Assembly (NCBI RefSeq): GCF_009557615.1
Contig: NZ_CP045652.1
Location: 1,054,001-1,118,000 of the forward strand
Origin: Sphingobacteruim zhuxiongii
Lineage (GTDB): Bacteria; Bacteroidota; Bacteroidia; Sphingobacteriales; Sphingobacteriaceae
Reading direction: 5' to 3'
DNA length: 64,000 nucleotides
In this document: piece after piece, positions 9,538-18,860 of the stretch
Numbering within the stretch: position 1 is the stretch's first letter
How the letters are laid out: the number at the start of each line of letters is the position of its first letter
Position numbers and translations under genes: made by a program
The notes under the pieces: generated by a model
The model's input: the letters and a program-made list of their open reading frames with translations, nothing else
Told to the model about the DNA's origin: nothing
Databases searched by the model: none

Positions 9538-10656
9538 ATGGCCTATTCACAACAAGATATTTACAACAAAATTGGTGACCTACTCGTTGAACTAAACGAA
9601 CAATATGCAAACTTTAATAAAGATAGCGTTGCTCAAGATAGAACACAAGTACTTTTATTAGCAGCACAAGCAAAATATTTAGCGGCACATTTAGACATTC
9701 TTGGTAATCTGAAGTCGAATACTGAATCTTTTACTTCTTCGCTAAATACAAATACGGAAATTCCTGTATCGAAGGAGGAACATGCATTTACACCTGCTCC
9801 ATCTTTTGAGGAGCATGAGGCAGATAGCCAGCCTGTGTTGGAAGAAATTCAAGAGGTTAAATCTGAAGATCTTATTGAAGAAACAGAGGTAGCTTTAGAA
9901 GCTCCCGAATATTCGATTGAAGAAGAGGAAACTCAGCCAGAAAAAACAGAAGGGATTAAATTTGAAGGATTCGGACAAATCGAAGATAGTGTTACAGACA
10001 ATGTGACTGATCAAGTAGAAGCCAAAGCATTTGAGAACATAGAAGCTGAAGCTGAGCCTGCTCCCGTATCATCATACTATTCCCATACTTCTAGCTCTAA
10101 CTACACTTCTATTGAAGGAGCAGGAGATGATAAAGTGACAGGAGAAAATACGCTTGAGGTACAAGATGAAGCAACAGAGATACATGAGGAGCCCGTTGAA
10201 GCGCAACATGTAACTCCAGTGGTACAAGAGGTCGTTATTGAAGAAAAAAAGGTTGAAATTGAAGAAGAGGCACCTGAGCCGAGTCTAAATGATCTTGCAC
10301 ATCAGGCAGAACAGCTACCTGCACGCAAATTAACGTTGAATGAGTTAATCCAACAGCAGAAGCAAGCAGGACTAACAAATGCCAACCAGTTTCAAACGAC
10401 GCCTAGTAAATCGTCTGATACGATTACAGACTTGAAAACTGGCGTAAGTCTAAACGATAAATTATTGTTCATCAAAGATTTGTTCAATGGGTATAGCTTG
10501 GCCTATAGTGAAGCAATCGAATTATTGAATCGCTTTGATAATTTTTCGGAAGCTGATGCATTCTTGCAGACAAATTATGCATTGAAAAATAATTGGGCAT
10601 CTAAACCACAAACTGTCGATAAACTATATGTTGTACTTCGAAAAAAGTACAACTAA
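9538..10656 (+). CDS. Hypothetical acidic protein with conserved-looking helical ends
   Basis: A 372-residue protein that I cannot assign. The N-terminal 65 residues look helical and soluble (GDLLVELNEQYANF). Residues about 75-250 are very rich in Glu with Ala, Val, Pro and Thr and look disordered. The C-terminal 65 residues form another predicted helical cap (FIKDLFNGYSLAYSEAIELL). There is no signal peptide, membrane helix or catalytic motif. It is monocistronic, with a very strong terminator behind it. The architecture suggests a cytoplasmic adaptor with two folded ends and an acidic linker; this is inference. Confidence 0.75.
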   Translation: MAYSQQDIYNKIGDLLVELNEQYANFNKDSVAQDRTQVLLLAAQAKYLAAHLDILGNLKSNTESFTSSLNTNTEIPVSKEEHAFTPAPSFEEHEADSQPVLEEIQEVKSEDLIEETEVALEAPEYSIEEEETQPEKTEGIKFEGFGQIEDSVTDNVTDQVEAKAFENIEAEAEPAPVSSYYSHTSSSNYTSIEGAGDDKVTGENTLEVQDEATEIHEEPVEAQHVTPVVQEVVIEEKKVEIEEEAPEPSLNDLAHQAEQLPARKLTLNELIQQQKQAGLTNANQFQTTPSKSSDTITDLKTGVSLNDKLLFIKDLFNGYSLAYSEAIELLNRFDNFSEADAFLQTNYALKNNWASKPQTVDKLYVVLRKKYN

Positions 10657-10692
10657 ATAGGAGTTGATAGCGGTTTGAGCTAACAACGTAAG

Positions 10693-10741
10693 GTATAAAA
10701 AGAGAAAGGACGTCTAGATGACGTCCTTTCTCTTTTTATAC
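10693..10741. terminator. Very long bidirectional terminator
   Basis: A stem of about 22 bp (GTATAAAAAGAGAAAGGACG... paired with its complement) and a 5-base loop lies between the acidic protein gene and the convergent gene at 10779-11270. It is unusually long for this window. Confidence 0.9.
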
Positions 10742-10778
10742 TGATATTAAACAATATCTAATAAGTTTATTTTCAGAG

Positions 10779-11270
10779 TTATAAGCTAAAATCAAATTTT
10801 ATCCATTCCTCGCCTTCATGTCCAAATACAAAGTATTTGGATTGAATAATTTCAGCTAGCACTTCAATATCTTGTATATAAGCCGATTTATCCTTCGCAA
10901 AATCCGGCTTTTGTATAACATAGATATGATTATTCTTTACTGCCTTGCTATCCGCATATACAGACGAAAGTTCCACGGGAAGCGTGCTTAGATAACTATA
11001 AGATTCGTCAATAAATATTAATATTTCAACGTCTTGTAGAGGAACAGTGGATCCTGAGTTTTGAGCACCAGCAACTTTTAGAAGTTCATTCAAATAGTCT
11101 TGTTGAATACCTTCGTTACGAATGACTTGAACGATAGGTCTACTTTCTTGCGGGATGAACTTAAGTTTATGGATGATGATATGTATTTCCTCGTCAAGTT
11201 CTTCATAAGCTGTAGGATTGTTTTTCTGTAATTCTTCAGCAATCTCGGTATAATATGTTAATTCATTCAT
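10779..11270 (-). CDS. Small leaderless protein resembling part of a TroA/FepB-type binding protein
   Basis: A 163-residue protein with no signal peptide or membrane segment. Segments such as YLNELLKVAGAQN, VEILIFIDESYSYL and AVKNNHIYVIQKPDF recall the C-terminal lobe of siderophore or cobalamin ABC binding proteins, where similar stretches read roughly as ligand-lobe helix, PDxIIV and AVKNGRVY. The protein is too short and has no export signal, so it would be a cytoplasmic derivative or a chance resemblance. It is divergent from ybaB with an 85-112-base gap depending on the ybaB start. Confidence 0.6.
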   Translation of the reverse strand: MNELTYYTEIAEELQKNNPTAYEELDEEIHIIIHKLKFIPQESRPIVQVIRNEGIQQDYLNELLKVAGAQNSGSTVPLQDVEILIFIDESYSYLSTLPVELSSVYADSKAVKNNHIYVIQKPDFAKDKSAYIQDIEVLAEIIQSKYFVFGHEGEEWIKFDFSL

Positions 11271-11382
11271 CGATATACTTATTAATTCACAAAGGTACTC
11301 AAGCTCGCGAAAAGAACCTAATTGCTAATGGTGAATTGCCCAATATTTTGTATTATTGGACTTACAAACAATTTTAGAGGAG

Positions 11383-11700
11383 ATGTTCGATAAATTATTT
11401 CAAGCACAACAGAAGGCACAAGAGATCAAAGATAGGTTGGATCATGTATCGGTTTCCGGCGAAGCGGAAGGTGGAAAGATTCGTGTAATTGCTTCCGCAA
11501 ATAAAGAAATTAAGGAGATAAATATTGATCCAGAATTCTTAAAAACTGCAGACAAAGAGGAATTGGAAGAGCTGTTAATTGTAGCTCTAAATAAGGCTAT
11601 TACTCAGGCTGAAAGTATTAGTCAGACAGAGATGGCTGCTGCCTCTCAAGATATGTTGAGTGGCTTAGGAGGCTTAGGAAACCTATTTGGAAATAAATAA
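11383..11700 (+). CDS. YbaB/EbfC family nucleoid-associated protein
   Basis: A 105-residue protein when started at ATG 11383, giving MFDKLFQAQQKAQEIKDRL, which matches the usual N-terminus of the family. An in-frame TTG at 11356 would add nine residues and cannot be excluded. The core carries VSGEAEGGKIRVIASANKEI and INIDPEFL, typical of YbaB, and a Gly-rich tail (GLGGLGNLFGNK). The family forms DNA-binding dimers, often encoded near recombination genes; here it is followed after 9 bases by a metal-dependent hydrolase. Confidence 0.9.
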   Translation: MFDKLFQAQQKAQEIKDRLDHVSVSGEAEGGKIRVIASANKEIKEINIDPEFLKTADKEELEELLIVALNKAITQAESISQTEMAAASQDMLSGLGGLGNLFGNK

Positions 11701-11709
11701 ACAGATACA

Positions 11710-12393
11710 ATGAAACTTACCTATTATGGACAATCCTGTGTGTCGTTTGATTTCAACGGTACCAAGGTTTTAATCGATCCTTTTATCAGCTATAACCCTT
11801 TGGCTTCAGCTATAGATGTATCTGAGATTCACGCTGACTATATCTTTCTATCGCATGGACATCAAGATCATGTCGCCGACATGGCTGCAATCCAAAAGCA
11901 AAGTGATTCGACCGTATGCGCGATAGTAGAAACGGCGGCTTGGGTCAGAAAGCAAGGTGTAGCAGATGATAAAGTGATAGAATATAACATCGGAGGGACA
12001 CTAAATCTTCCATTTGGCAAAGTGAAAATGGTTTATGCTGCTCATACAAACAGTACTCCAGATGGTCAGTACGGTGGATTTCCCGTGGGATACGTTTTCT
12101 TTGTCGAAGGAAAAACAATATATTTTGCTGGAGATACAGCCTTGACGATGGAGATGAAGTTGTTAGAACGCTATCAAATAGATCTTGCTTTATTGCCAAT
12201 AGGAGGGCATTATACCATGGATGCCGAAGATGCGGTAATTGCTGCGGACTTTATTAACTGTAAGCATATTGTAGGAATTCATTATGATTCGTTCCCCCCA
12301 ATTACTATTGATAAGGAAGCGACTATGCATTTGTTCGAAAACGCGGGACTCAATTTAGAGCTACCAAAAGTTGGTGAATCAATTGAGTTTTAA
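11710..12393 (+). CDS. UPF0173 metal-dependent hydrolase (metallo-beta-lactamase fold)
   Basis: A 227-residue protein with the metal-binding HGHQDH motif (LSHGHQDHVADM, about residues 57-68) and later ligands in AAHTNSTPDGQYGG, FAGDTALTMEMK and GIHYDSFPP. The length and start (MKLTYYGQSCVSFDFNG) fit the UPF0173/UlaG-like group. It is a cytoplasmic hydrolase of unknown substrate, in an apparent operon with ybaB. Confidence 0.92.
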   Translation: MKLTYYGQSCVSFDFNGTKVLIDPFISYNPLASAIDVSEIHADYIFLSHGHQDHVADMAAIQKQSDSTVCAIVETAAWVRKQGVADDKVIEYNIGGTLNLPFGKVKMVYAAHTNSTPDGQYGGFPVGYVFFVEGKTIYFAGDTALTMEMKLLERYQIDLALLPIGGHYTMDAEDAVIAADFINCKHIVGIHYDSFPPITIDKEATMHLFENAGLNLELPKVGESIEF

Positions 12394-12471
12394 GTAAGCA
12401 ATAAGTTGTTTCGTATTAGGTGTTGTTATCGACTTTTGTCCTCAACACATTTAGTGGAAGATATTCAAGAT

Positions 12472-12513
12472 AAAAAGCGAAGGCTGTATTGAAAATACAG
12501 CCTTCGCTTTTTA
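12472..12513. terminator. Bidirectional terminator
   Basis: A stem of about 18 bp (AAAAAGCGAAGGCTGTAT paired with ATACAGCCTTCGCTTTTT) with loop TGAAA lies between the convergent hydrolase and GlcNAc kinase-like genes. Confidence 0.9.
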
Positions 12514-12557
12514 TTAATTAACCTTATTTTTTAAGATCTAATACTTCTCAATAGTTA

Positions 12558-13421
12558 TTAGTTAGCCGTACTTTTAGATCTGTTAATGTGGAATTGAACA
12601 AGATCGTCGATAGGAGAACGAAGGATTTTACCCACTTTCATGCCATATTGATTCGCTTTTTCTTCTAATACATTTCTAAAGTTGTAGCCTACCGATCCAA
12701 TACAGTTAAATGTATACGATTGATAATCGGGGTATTTACTTACAAGGTTGCTGAAGAATGCTTCGAAAGCATCATCTACAATCTTACGTGTATATTGGAT
12801 GTTTACATTATTGTCGTAAACAAATTTACTGAAACTTGCACAGAAACGATTTGCCAATGGTTTTGTATATACATTGTCCATTATTTCATCTGGTGTAAGT
12901 TTATATGTTTCGTAGAAAACATCAGAAACGTCTTTCGGCATTAATCCACGAATGAAGTCTGTTAATAGTTTTTTACCGATGTAGCTACCGCTACCTTCGT
13001 CACCTAAGATATAAGCGGCAGAATCAATGTTATAAGTGATATCTTTTCCGTCGTAGATACATGAGTTTGTACCAGTTCCTAGAATTGCAGCAAAGCCTGC
13101 TTCAGTTCCTAATAAGGCACGCGCAGCAGCTAACAAGTCATGACCAACTTCAACTTTTGCATTTGGGAAAACGGCTTGAATTGCTTCTTCTACAATCTTA
13201 GCTTTTTCTTCGTTATGAACCCCAGCACCATAATAATTTACCTCTGAAACCTTCTCAAATGGGATGTCATGAGGTAGTCCTTTCTTAAGGGATGCAACAA
13301 TGTAATCGCTATCTACAAAGTATGGGTTATAACCTTCGGTGTTGAAATAGATTTTTTTATTTGAATCATCTAACAAACACCAGTTTGTCTTTGTAGATCC
13401 TCCATCTGCAATTATGATCAT
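12558..13421 (-). CDS. BadF-type N-acetylglucosamine kinase-like protein (copy 2)
   Basis: A 287-residue paralog of the gene at 7302-8165, here with canonical ASKHA loops: ADGGSTKTNW (residues 5-14), ILGTGTNSC and AYILGDEGSGSYIGK. It lies downstream of a sugar permease gene on the same strand, but a terminator hairpin stands between them. This context supports phosphorylation of an imported amino sugar such as GlcNAc. The exact sugar is inferred, not shown. Confidence 0.86.
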   Translation of the reverse strand: MIIIADGGSTKTNWCLLDDSNKKIYFNTEGYNPYFVDSDYIVASLKKGLPHDIPFEKVSEVNYYGAGVHNEEKAKIVEEAIQAVFPNAKVEVGHDLLAAARALLGTEAGFAAILGTGTNSCIYDGKDITYNIDSAAYILGDEGSGSYIGKKLLTDFIRGLMPKDVSDVFYETYKLTPDEIMDNVYTKPLANRFCASFSKFVYDNNVNIQYTRKIVDDAFEAFFSNLVSKYPDYQSYTFNCIGSVGYNFRNVLEEKANQYGMKVGKILRSPIDDLVQFHINRSKSTAN

Positions 13422-13577
13422 TATTTTTTAATTTAATTTAAAGTAACTTGTTTGTTTGTTTTACAATGGTATTTTTAATGTTATTAAATCCACTATCAAT
13501 GGATTTATCACTAAAAATAAGAATTTTTATTTGATATAATCAAGCGATTCCCCGGAAACGACAATCGCTTTTCAATG

Positions 13578-13611
13578 AAAAACCTCACAATTATTTGATT
13601 GTGAGGTTTTT
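13578..13611. terminator. Terminator between sugar permease and kinase genes
   Basis: A 14-bp stem (AAAAACCTCACAAT / ATTGTGAGGTTTTT) has A- and T-runs at its ends. On the minus strand it ends the permease transcript, so the downstream kinase probably needs read-through or its own promoter. Confidence 0.85.
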
Positions 13612-13665
13612 GTATGTTAAAATAAAATTAAGTTACTTAGTGTATTTTATACAATTAGTTGCTTA

Positions 13666-15393
13666 TTAATGCCCCGCTTCTGCTTCAACTTGATCAATAT
13701 TGATACCCTGTTTGGTTAAAAAGCCGCGAACTAGGAACGCAAATAAAATAATATAAAGGAATCCAACGACTGGAACAATATAAGAATTGTGAATGCCGAT
13801 GATATCCGACAGTTTACCTTGAATTGGAGGAATAATACCGCCACCCAAAATCATCATTACTAAGAACGCCGATCCTTGCTCAGTATACTTTCCTAAACCC
13901 ACAATCGATAAACTGAATATTGAACCCCACATAATTGAACAAGCTAAACCACCGGCAAGGAATGAATAGATAGCAACGGTACCTGAAGTCATTAAACCGA
14001 CGATCATCGCTACTAATCCAAACGTTCCAAAGATTACAAGTGTACGAACAGGCTTGTCTTTAGAAATGAAGAATGCAGCTATTTGTACAGCGACACAAAT
14101 AATGTAATAGTAAAGTACTGACATATCGAAGCCCGCAAGTGTATTTACAGCGATAATTATTGAGAATGCGATAATAGGAACTATAATCGTTAATAATTGC
14201 TTTCTGGAACTTGTAAAGTTAAATGCTGCGATTGCACCTGCCCAGCGTCCAATCATCATTCCTCCCCAATACATCGACACATAAGGAGTTATTTGTGAAG
14301 ATTGAAGATTTCCAAACTCTTCTAAGGTTAATAATTCGCCTAAATTACTTCCGATTGCAACTTCAATACCTACATAGACAAATAAAGCTAACATCCCTAA
14401 TACTAACTGCGGATATTTCATTGCACCCCATCCATTTGGATTTTTTTGCGCGCGTGTGTAAGCAAATAATAAGCCCCCAACGACCACAATTAAGGCTCCT
14501 AAAAGCCAAAACATACGGCTTATTTCTAATCCATGTATTAGCTCTTTAATCTTTGCAACAATACCAGCATCATTGCTTGATTTCAATTGTTCTTGTAATG
14601 CAGCGACCTCTAAAGCAGCGTCAGATTTATAACTTGTAAATACTGGAATAAAGGCACATAATAATAAAACGGTAATAATAATTAACGTAGTACGTGCTTT
14701 GTTTGCCGACTCCATTTGTTCCAAATTAAAGCCTGCAGGCACCTTCTTGGAGAAATTAAAAAGAGCAGCTGCCAGAATAAATAATAAGCCGACACCTATA
14801 TATAGATAAACAACTTTGTTTAGAGGGAGGCTTGCAATTTCCGTGTCTGATACTGTTTCAAAGGTTCCAAATAAGGCGTAGCCAATAATTAAGGGGCCAA
14901 TTGTTGTTCCTAAAGAGTTTACTGCTCCACCTAAGTTAACACGTGAGGCACCAGTTTTTGGATCTCCAAGAATTACGGCAAATGGATTTGCTGCGGTTTG
15001 TTGTAAAGAGAATCCTAGGGCTACGATGAATAAGCCGATAAGCATGCCTACGTAAAGGTTGACTTCGACTGCAACGATCATAGATGCCGCACCCAAAGCT
15101 GAAAAAAGCAAACCGTAGACTATACTTTTCTTATATCCCCATTTTCCGACAAGGTCTTTGCCAGAGATTGTTCCGAAAATAAATAAAAGTAAAGCACCAA
15201 TATAGTATGCTGAATAGAATGCGAAGTCAATTAACTGCGATTGAAATTGATCAAGATGAAAGTAATTCTTACAGAACGGGATAAACACGCTGTTACCAGC
15301 AGCGATAAATCCCCAGAAGAAAAATACCACGATGAGGGTATACAATGCAGGGTAGTTTGTTTTTGTTTCTGTGTTTGTTGGGTGATTGCTCAT
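13666..15393 (-). CDS. Sugar permease, MFS superfamily (FHS/NagP-like)
   Basis: A 575-residue protein with at least 12 hydrophobic segments and the family marker [18 protein letters not shown] near residue 130. It is longer than a standard 12-helix MFS permease; the extra length includes a charged loop of about 40 residues with [20 protein letters not shown]. Bacteroidota proteins of this type import sugars such as GlcNAc, fucose or glucose through the inner membrane by proton symport. The neighbouring GlcNAc kinase-like gene favours an amino sugar. A TTTATTTG box at 15428-15435, one mismatch from TAnnTTTG, may be its -7 element. Confidence 0.88.
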   Translation of the reverse strand: MSNHPTNTETKTNYPALYTLIVVFFFWGFIAAGNSVFIPFCKNYFHLDQFQSQLIDFAFYSAYYIGALLLFIFGTISGKDLVGKWGYKKSIVYGLLFSALGAASMIVAVEVNLYVGMLIGLFIVALGFSLQQTAANPFAVILGDPKTGASRVNLGGAVNSLGTTIGPLIIGYALFGTFETVSDTEIASLPLNKVVYLYIGVGLLFILAAALFNFSKKVPAGFNLEQMESANKARTTLIIITVLLLCAFIPVFTSYKSDAALEVAALQEQLKSSNDAGIVAKIKELIHGLEISRMFWLLGALIVVVGGLLFAYTRAQKNPNGWGAMKYPQLVLGMLALFVYVGIEVAIGSNLGELLTLEEFGNLQSSQITPYVSMYWGGMMIGRWAGAIAAFNFTSSRKQLLTIIVPIIAFSIIIAVNTLAGFDMSVLYYYIICVAVQIAAFFISKDKPVRTLVIFGTFGLVAMIVGLMTSGTVAIYSFLAGGLACSIMWGSIFSLSIVGLGKYTEQGSAFLVMMILGGGIIPPIQGKLSDIIGIHNSYIVPVVGFLYIILFAFLVRGFLTKQGINIDQVEAEAGH

Positions 15394-15711
15394 ATAATTT
15401 TAGATCTATTATGCCATTATAATCTTACAAATAAAGAACTTTTTTTGATTTATTTAAAGTTAGAAGTGTGCGCTAAAACAATTTATTCAGCCTATTTGTT
15501 AATTTTAGTGTAATAATTGAAAAAAAAATATTATTTTTCTTTTGAATTTACGTTACTTCTTTTTTTCTTTGTGCAGTTCTTAGAATTATCTTTCAGAAGG
15601 ATATCGAAAAATCTAAACGGATTTGCCTGAGCCTTGAAGACATCACACAGATGTGAACCTGAAAGAAATTATCAAAAAGTAAAATCCTTAAATAAATCAT
15701 AAAATAAATTA
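15394..15711. other. Non-coding divergent spacer upstream of rho
   Basis: This 318-base AT-rich spacer separates the divergent permease and rho genes. I see no coding frame. The first 60 bases hold a possible permease promoter. The rho side forms a leader of unknown extent with no clear hairpin; rho leaders are often autoregulated in other bacteria, but nothing here demonstrates it. Confidence 0.5.
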
Positions 15712-17208
15712 ATGGATATTAATGAATTGAATACGAAGCTCGTGTCTGAATTACGCGAGATCGCTAAGGTTTTAGGTATCGTTGATGCTGAAAAACTAAG
15801 AAAGCAAGAGCTAATCGATCGTATCACCGTTATAGCCGACGAGGCACATCAAAATCCTTCTGCTCCCGCAGCGGATATTGATGCTGATTCTGCAGATCAT
15901 GCTGGAGATCGTCCTCGCAAACGCGTTCGTACCCTAAAGTCGGTCGAGCCTATTGCTGTTGTAAGAAAACCAACTGCAAGTGAAGAACCTGTAAGAGTAG
16001 AGCATGCTGTTACATCAGAAGTTGAAGTTGTAGAGGCTCCAAAACCAGCTGTGGTTGCTGAGCCCGTTACTTCTAAATCTTCTTCCTCAGATTTCGATAA
16101 TGTTATTGTAAATGAAGGTGTATTAGAAATTATGGCTGATGGCTATGGATTCTTGAGATCTTCAGATTATAACTACTTAACTTCTCCGGATGATATTTAT
16201 GTTTCACAGTCGCAGATCAAATTATTTGGACTGAAGACTGGTGATAATGTTCGCGGATGTATACGTCCTCCAAAAGAAGGAGAGAAATATTTCCCATTGG
16301 TTCGTGTAGAAGCAATCAACGGACAAGATCCAGCGGAAGTTAGAGACCGCGTTCCTTTCGATTATTTGACACCGTTATTCCCAGATGAGAAATTAAACCT
16401 TGATTTAGGTCCAGGAAATTACTCGACGCGTATTATGGATTTGTTTACACCAATTGGTAAAGGACAACGTGGACTAATCGTTGCACAACCAAAGACAGGT
16501 AAAACAAACTTATTGAAAGAAGTTGCTAACGCGATTGCTAAAAACCACCCAGAAGTATATTTGATTATTTTGTTAATCGACGAACGTCCGGAAGAGGTAA
16601 CTGATATGGCGAGATCTGTACGTGCTGAGGTTGTTTCATCAACTTTTGATGAACCTGCTGATCGTCACGTGAAGATTGCGAATATCGTATTAGAAAAAGC
16701 CAAGCGTATGGTAGAGTGTGGACATGATGTTGTAATCCTATTGGATTCAATTACACGTCTTGCGCGTGCATATAATACAGTAGCTCCAGCGTCTGGTAAA
16801 ATTTTATCAGGTGGTGTGGATGCTAATGCATTACACAAACCTAAGCGTTTCTTCGGTGCTGCTCGTAATATCGAGAATGGTGGTTCTTTGACTATTCTTG
16901 CGACTGCATTGACTGAAACTGGCTCTAAGATGGATGAAGTTATCTTTGAAGAATTCAAAGGTACAGGTAACATGGAATTACAATTAGATCGTAAATTATC
17001 TAATAAACGTATTTTCCCTGCAATCGATCTTACTGCTTCAAGTACTCGTCGCGATGATCTATTAATTGATCGTGAAGAACTACAACGTTTGTGGGTTTTA
17101 AGAAACCATTTAGCGGATATGAATTCTCAAGAAGCAATGGAATTCTTATTGACTCAAATGCGCGGAACAAAATCAAATCAAGAATTTTTAATTAGTATGA
17201 ATGGTTAA
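15712..17208 (+). CDS. rho: Transcription termination factor Rho
   Basis: A 498-residue RNA-dependent ATPase. A SAP-like N-domain (residues 1-45) is followed by a linker of about 85 residues rich in Ala, Val, Glu and Pro that E. coli Rho lacks. The RNA-binding cold-shock-like domain follows ([20 protein letters not shown]), then the ATPase core with Walker A PKTGKT at 260-265 and the conserved segments [23 protein letters not shown] and [15 protein letters not shown]. Disordered insertions in Rho are common in Bacteroidota, and in Bacteroides one is reported to drive phase separation; whether this shorter linker does so is unknown. Confidence 0.97.
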   Translation: MDINELNTKLVSELREIAKVLGIVDAEKLRKQELIDRITVIADEAHQNPSAPAADIDADSADHAGDRPRKRVRTLKSVEPIAVVRKPTASEEPVRVEHAVTSEVEVVEAPKPAVVAEPVTSKSSSSDFDNVIVNEGVLEIMADGYGFLRSSDYNYLTSPDDIYVSQSQIKLFGLKTGDNVRGCIRPPKEGEKYFPLVRVEAINGQDPAEVRDRVPFDYLTPLFPDEKLNLDLGPGNYSTRIMDLFTPIGKGQRGLIVAQPKTGKTNLLKEVANAIAKNHPEVYLIILLIDERPEEVTDMARSVRAEVVSSTFDEPADRHVKIANIVLEKAKRMVECGHDVVILLDSITRLARAYNTVAPASGKILSGGVDANALHKPKRFFGAARNIENGGSLTILATALTETGSKMDEVIFEEFKGTGNMELQLDRKLSNKRIFPAIDLTASSTRRDDLLIDREELQRLWVLRNHLADMNSQEAMEFLLTQMRGTKSNQEFLISMNG

Positions 17209-17235
17209 AAAACCATTTTAAATTGATACTTTTAG

Positions 17236-17264
17236 GCCATCTTTTAATAAAAGGTGGCTTTTTT
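17236..17264 (+). terminator. Terminator of rho
   Basis: A 10-bp stem with one G-U pair (GCCATCTTTT / AAAAGGTGGC) is followed by six T. It lies just 5 bases before the pssA ATG, which argues against a GTG start inside the hairpin. Confidence 0.8.
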
Positions 17265-17268
17265 ATTT

Positions 17269-17967
17269 ATGAAGAAATATATTCCAAATAGTATTACCTC
17301 CCTTAATTTGTTTAGTGGTTGTATTGGTGTTGTCATGGCACTTCAGGGCAATTATCTGATGGCATTTTATTGCGTGTTAGCATCTGGAATCTTTGATTTC
17401 TTCGATGGAATGTCTGCTCGAGCATTGCATGTAAAATCGTTGATTGGGAAGGAGTTGGATTCTTTGGCCGACGTAATCAGTTTCGGTTTTCTACCGGGAA
17501 CCATCATGTTTATGTTGTTAAAGGATACAACAGAATCCGACTATTTACCTTACTTAGGCTATGTCATGACGGTATTCTCCGCCTTGAGATTAGCGAAGTT
17601 CAATATTGATACCCGACAAACAACAGACTTTATTGGTGTCAATACACCGATGAATACTTTTTTTATTATTTCATTGCCATTCATTATTCATGACTATCCT
17701 GCCTTGAAGAATATGTATTTGCTATTGGGGATAGTTGCAGTTTGTAGTTTTCTATTGGTCTCAGAAATTAAACTGTTTTCAATGAAGCTAAACTCTTTAG
17801 CGTGGAGCGCCAATAAATATAAGTACTTGTTTCTGTTGATTAGTCTAGTACTAATCCTCACTCTTAAATTCTTGGCACTCCCGATAGTATTAGTGCTTTA
17901 TATTGTTTTTTCTTTTCTGCATTTTGCAGCTGAGAAAAGCTATGCGTCAACTAAGGAAGTCGAGTAA
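17269..17967 (+). CDS. pssA: CDP-diacylglycerol--serine O-phosphatidyltransferase
   Basis: A 232-residue integral membrane enzyme that makes phosphatidylserine, the precursor of phosphatidylethanolamine. The CDP-alcohol phosphotransferase motif is complete: FDFFDGMSARALHVKSLIG followed by KELDSLAD (about residues 43-70). ATG 17269 is chosen; an in-frame GTG at 17254 lies inside the rho terminator. About six to seven membrane helices are visible. Its last 28 bases overlap the end of the convergent Hpt gene. Confidence 0.93.
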   Translation: MKKYIPNSITSLNLFSGCIGVVMALQGNYLMAFYCVLASGIFDFFDGMSARALHVKSLIGKELDSLADVISFGFLPGTIMFMLLKDTTESDYLPYLGYVMTVFSALRLAKFNIDTRQTTDFIGVNTPMNTFFIISLPFIIHDYPALKNMYLLLGIVAVCSFLLVSEIKLFSMKLNSLAWSANKYKYLFLLISLVLILTLKFLALPIVLVLYIVFSFLHFAAEKSYASTKEVE

Positions 17968-18302
17968 GCTTCTAATTCTATCATCGCAGTATCAAAGTCT
18001 TTTTTGAGACGTGAAAATGTTTCCTCAATCACGTCCGAAGGCTCATTTTTCTTTGCTTTCTGTTCCAATTCTTGAAACAATATTCGTAAGTCTGTTGCAC
18101 CAATATACTCCATGGTTGGTTTGATATGGTGTGATTTTGAAGCAACTTCTTGTAAGTCACGCGCCTCAACGGCAGATTGTAGCGTCTCGAAATCGACTTT
18201 TCCTTGCGTTAGATAGAGATTGATCAACTGCTTGACCATCTCCATGTTGTTCATCATACTACTCTTTAGTACCTCAGGGTTAATAATTTTAAATTTACTC
18301 AT
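17940..18302 (-). CDS. Stand-alone histidine phosphotransfer (Hpt) domain protein
   Basis: A 120-residue all-helical protein. The motif SHHIKPTMEYIGA fits the Hpt signature HxLKG; His58 is the likely phospho-acceptor, with Pro in place of the usual Gly. ATG 18302 overlaps the folK stop by eight bases; a TTG three codons upstream is also in frame but less likely. Hpt proteins relay phosphate between hybrid kinases and response regulators; no kinase or regulator gene is nearby, so its partners are unknown. Confidence 0.85.
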   Translation of the reverse strand: MSKFKIINPEVLKSSMMNNMEMVKQLINLYLTQGKVDFETLQSAVEARDLQEVASKSHHIKPTMEYIGATDLRILFQELEQKAKKNEPSDVIEETFSRLKKDFDTAMIELEAYSTSLVDA

Positions 18303-18783
18303 GTTTGGCAATTTTTACGTGTAATGGATCCTTGGAATCCATTAATAGTTGTTGATTTGTTTTTTTGAAAATAGGGTGTTCAAAATTTGGAGCGATTTCA
18401 TTTAGGGGAATTAAAGTGAAATTACGTTCCTGTATATAGGGATGTGGAACCTGTAGATCAGGGTCATGTATTATTTCATTATTAAAATATAAGATGTCAA
18501 TGTCAATTGTCCGCGAGCCCCAGCGTTGCGTACGTATTCTTCCTAAAACTAACTCAATTTGTTGAATTGCCTGCAATATTTTTGTAGCGGATAGCGGACT
18601 GATTACTTCTAGGACTTGATTCAGAAAAATAGGTTGGTCTTCAACACCCCAAGCCTCAGATTCATAGATAGAAGAAGCTTTGGTAATCTTGCCCACACGT
18701 TCGGTAATTTCATTCATTGCATCCTTCAGCTGTTTTTCTGGATTCCCAAGGTTTGCGCCAGTTAAAAGGTAAACTACATTCAT
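18295..18783 (-). CDS. folK: 2-amino-4-hydroxy-6-hydroxymethyldihydropteridine diphosphokinase
   Basis: A 162-residue HPPK of normal length that activates the pterin for folate synthesis. Family motifs are LLTGANLGNPEKQL at the N-terminus, the central SIYESEAWG, and RTQRWGSRTIDIDILYFN containing the Mg/ATP-binding Asp pair. VPHPYIQERNFTLIPLNEI is also conserved. It is translationally coupled to the downstream Hpt gene by an 8-base overlap, an unexpected pairing of folate and signalling genes. Confidence 0.96.
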   Translation of the reverse strand: MNVVYLLTGANLGNPEKQLKDAMNEITERVGKITKASSIYESEAWGVEDQPIFLNQVLEVISPLSATKILQAIQQIELVLGRIRTQRWGSRTIDIDILYFNNEIIHDPDLQVPHPYIQERNFTLIPLNEIAPNFEHPIFKKTNQQLLMDSKDPLHVKIAKHE

Positions 18784-18860
18784 TCGATTAATATAAGAAT
18801 AGTTTAAGATAATTCAATTAATACCTTACTTTTACTGTTAGTAAAATCACATAATTCGCT

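Noticed and set aside
17254-17268. GTG start of pssA at 17254
   Set aside because: It lies inside the rho terminator hairpin; ATG 17269 follows at once and matches the usual N-terminus.
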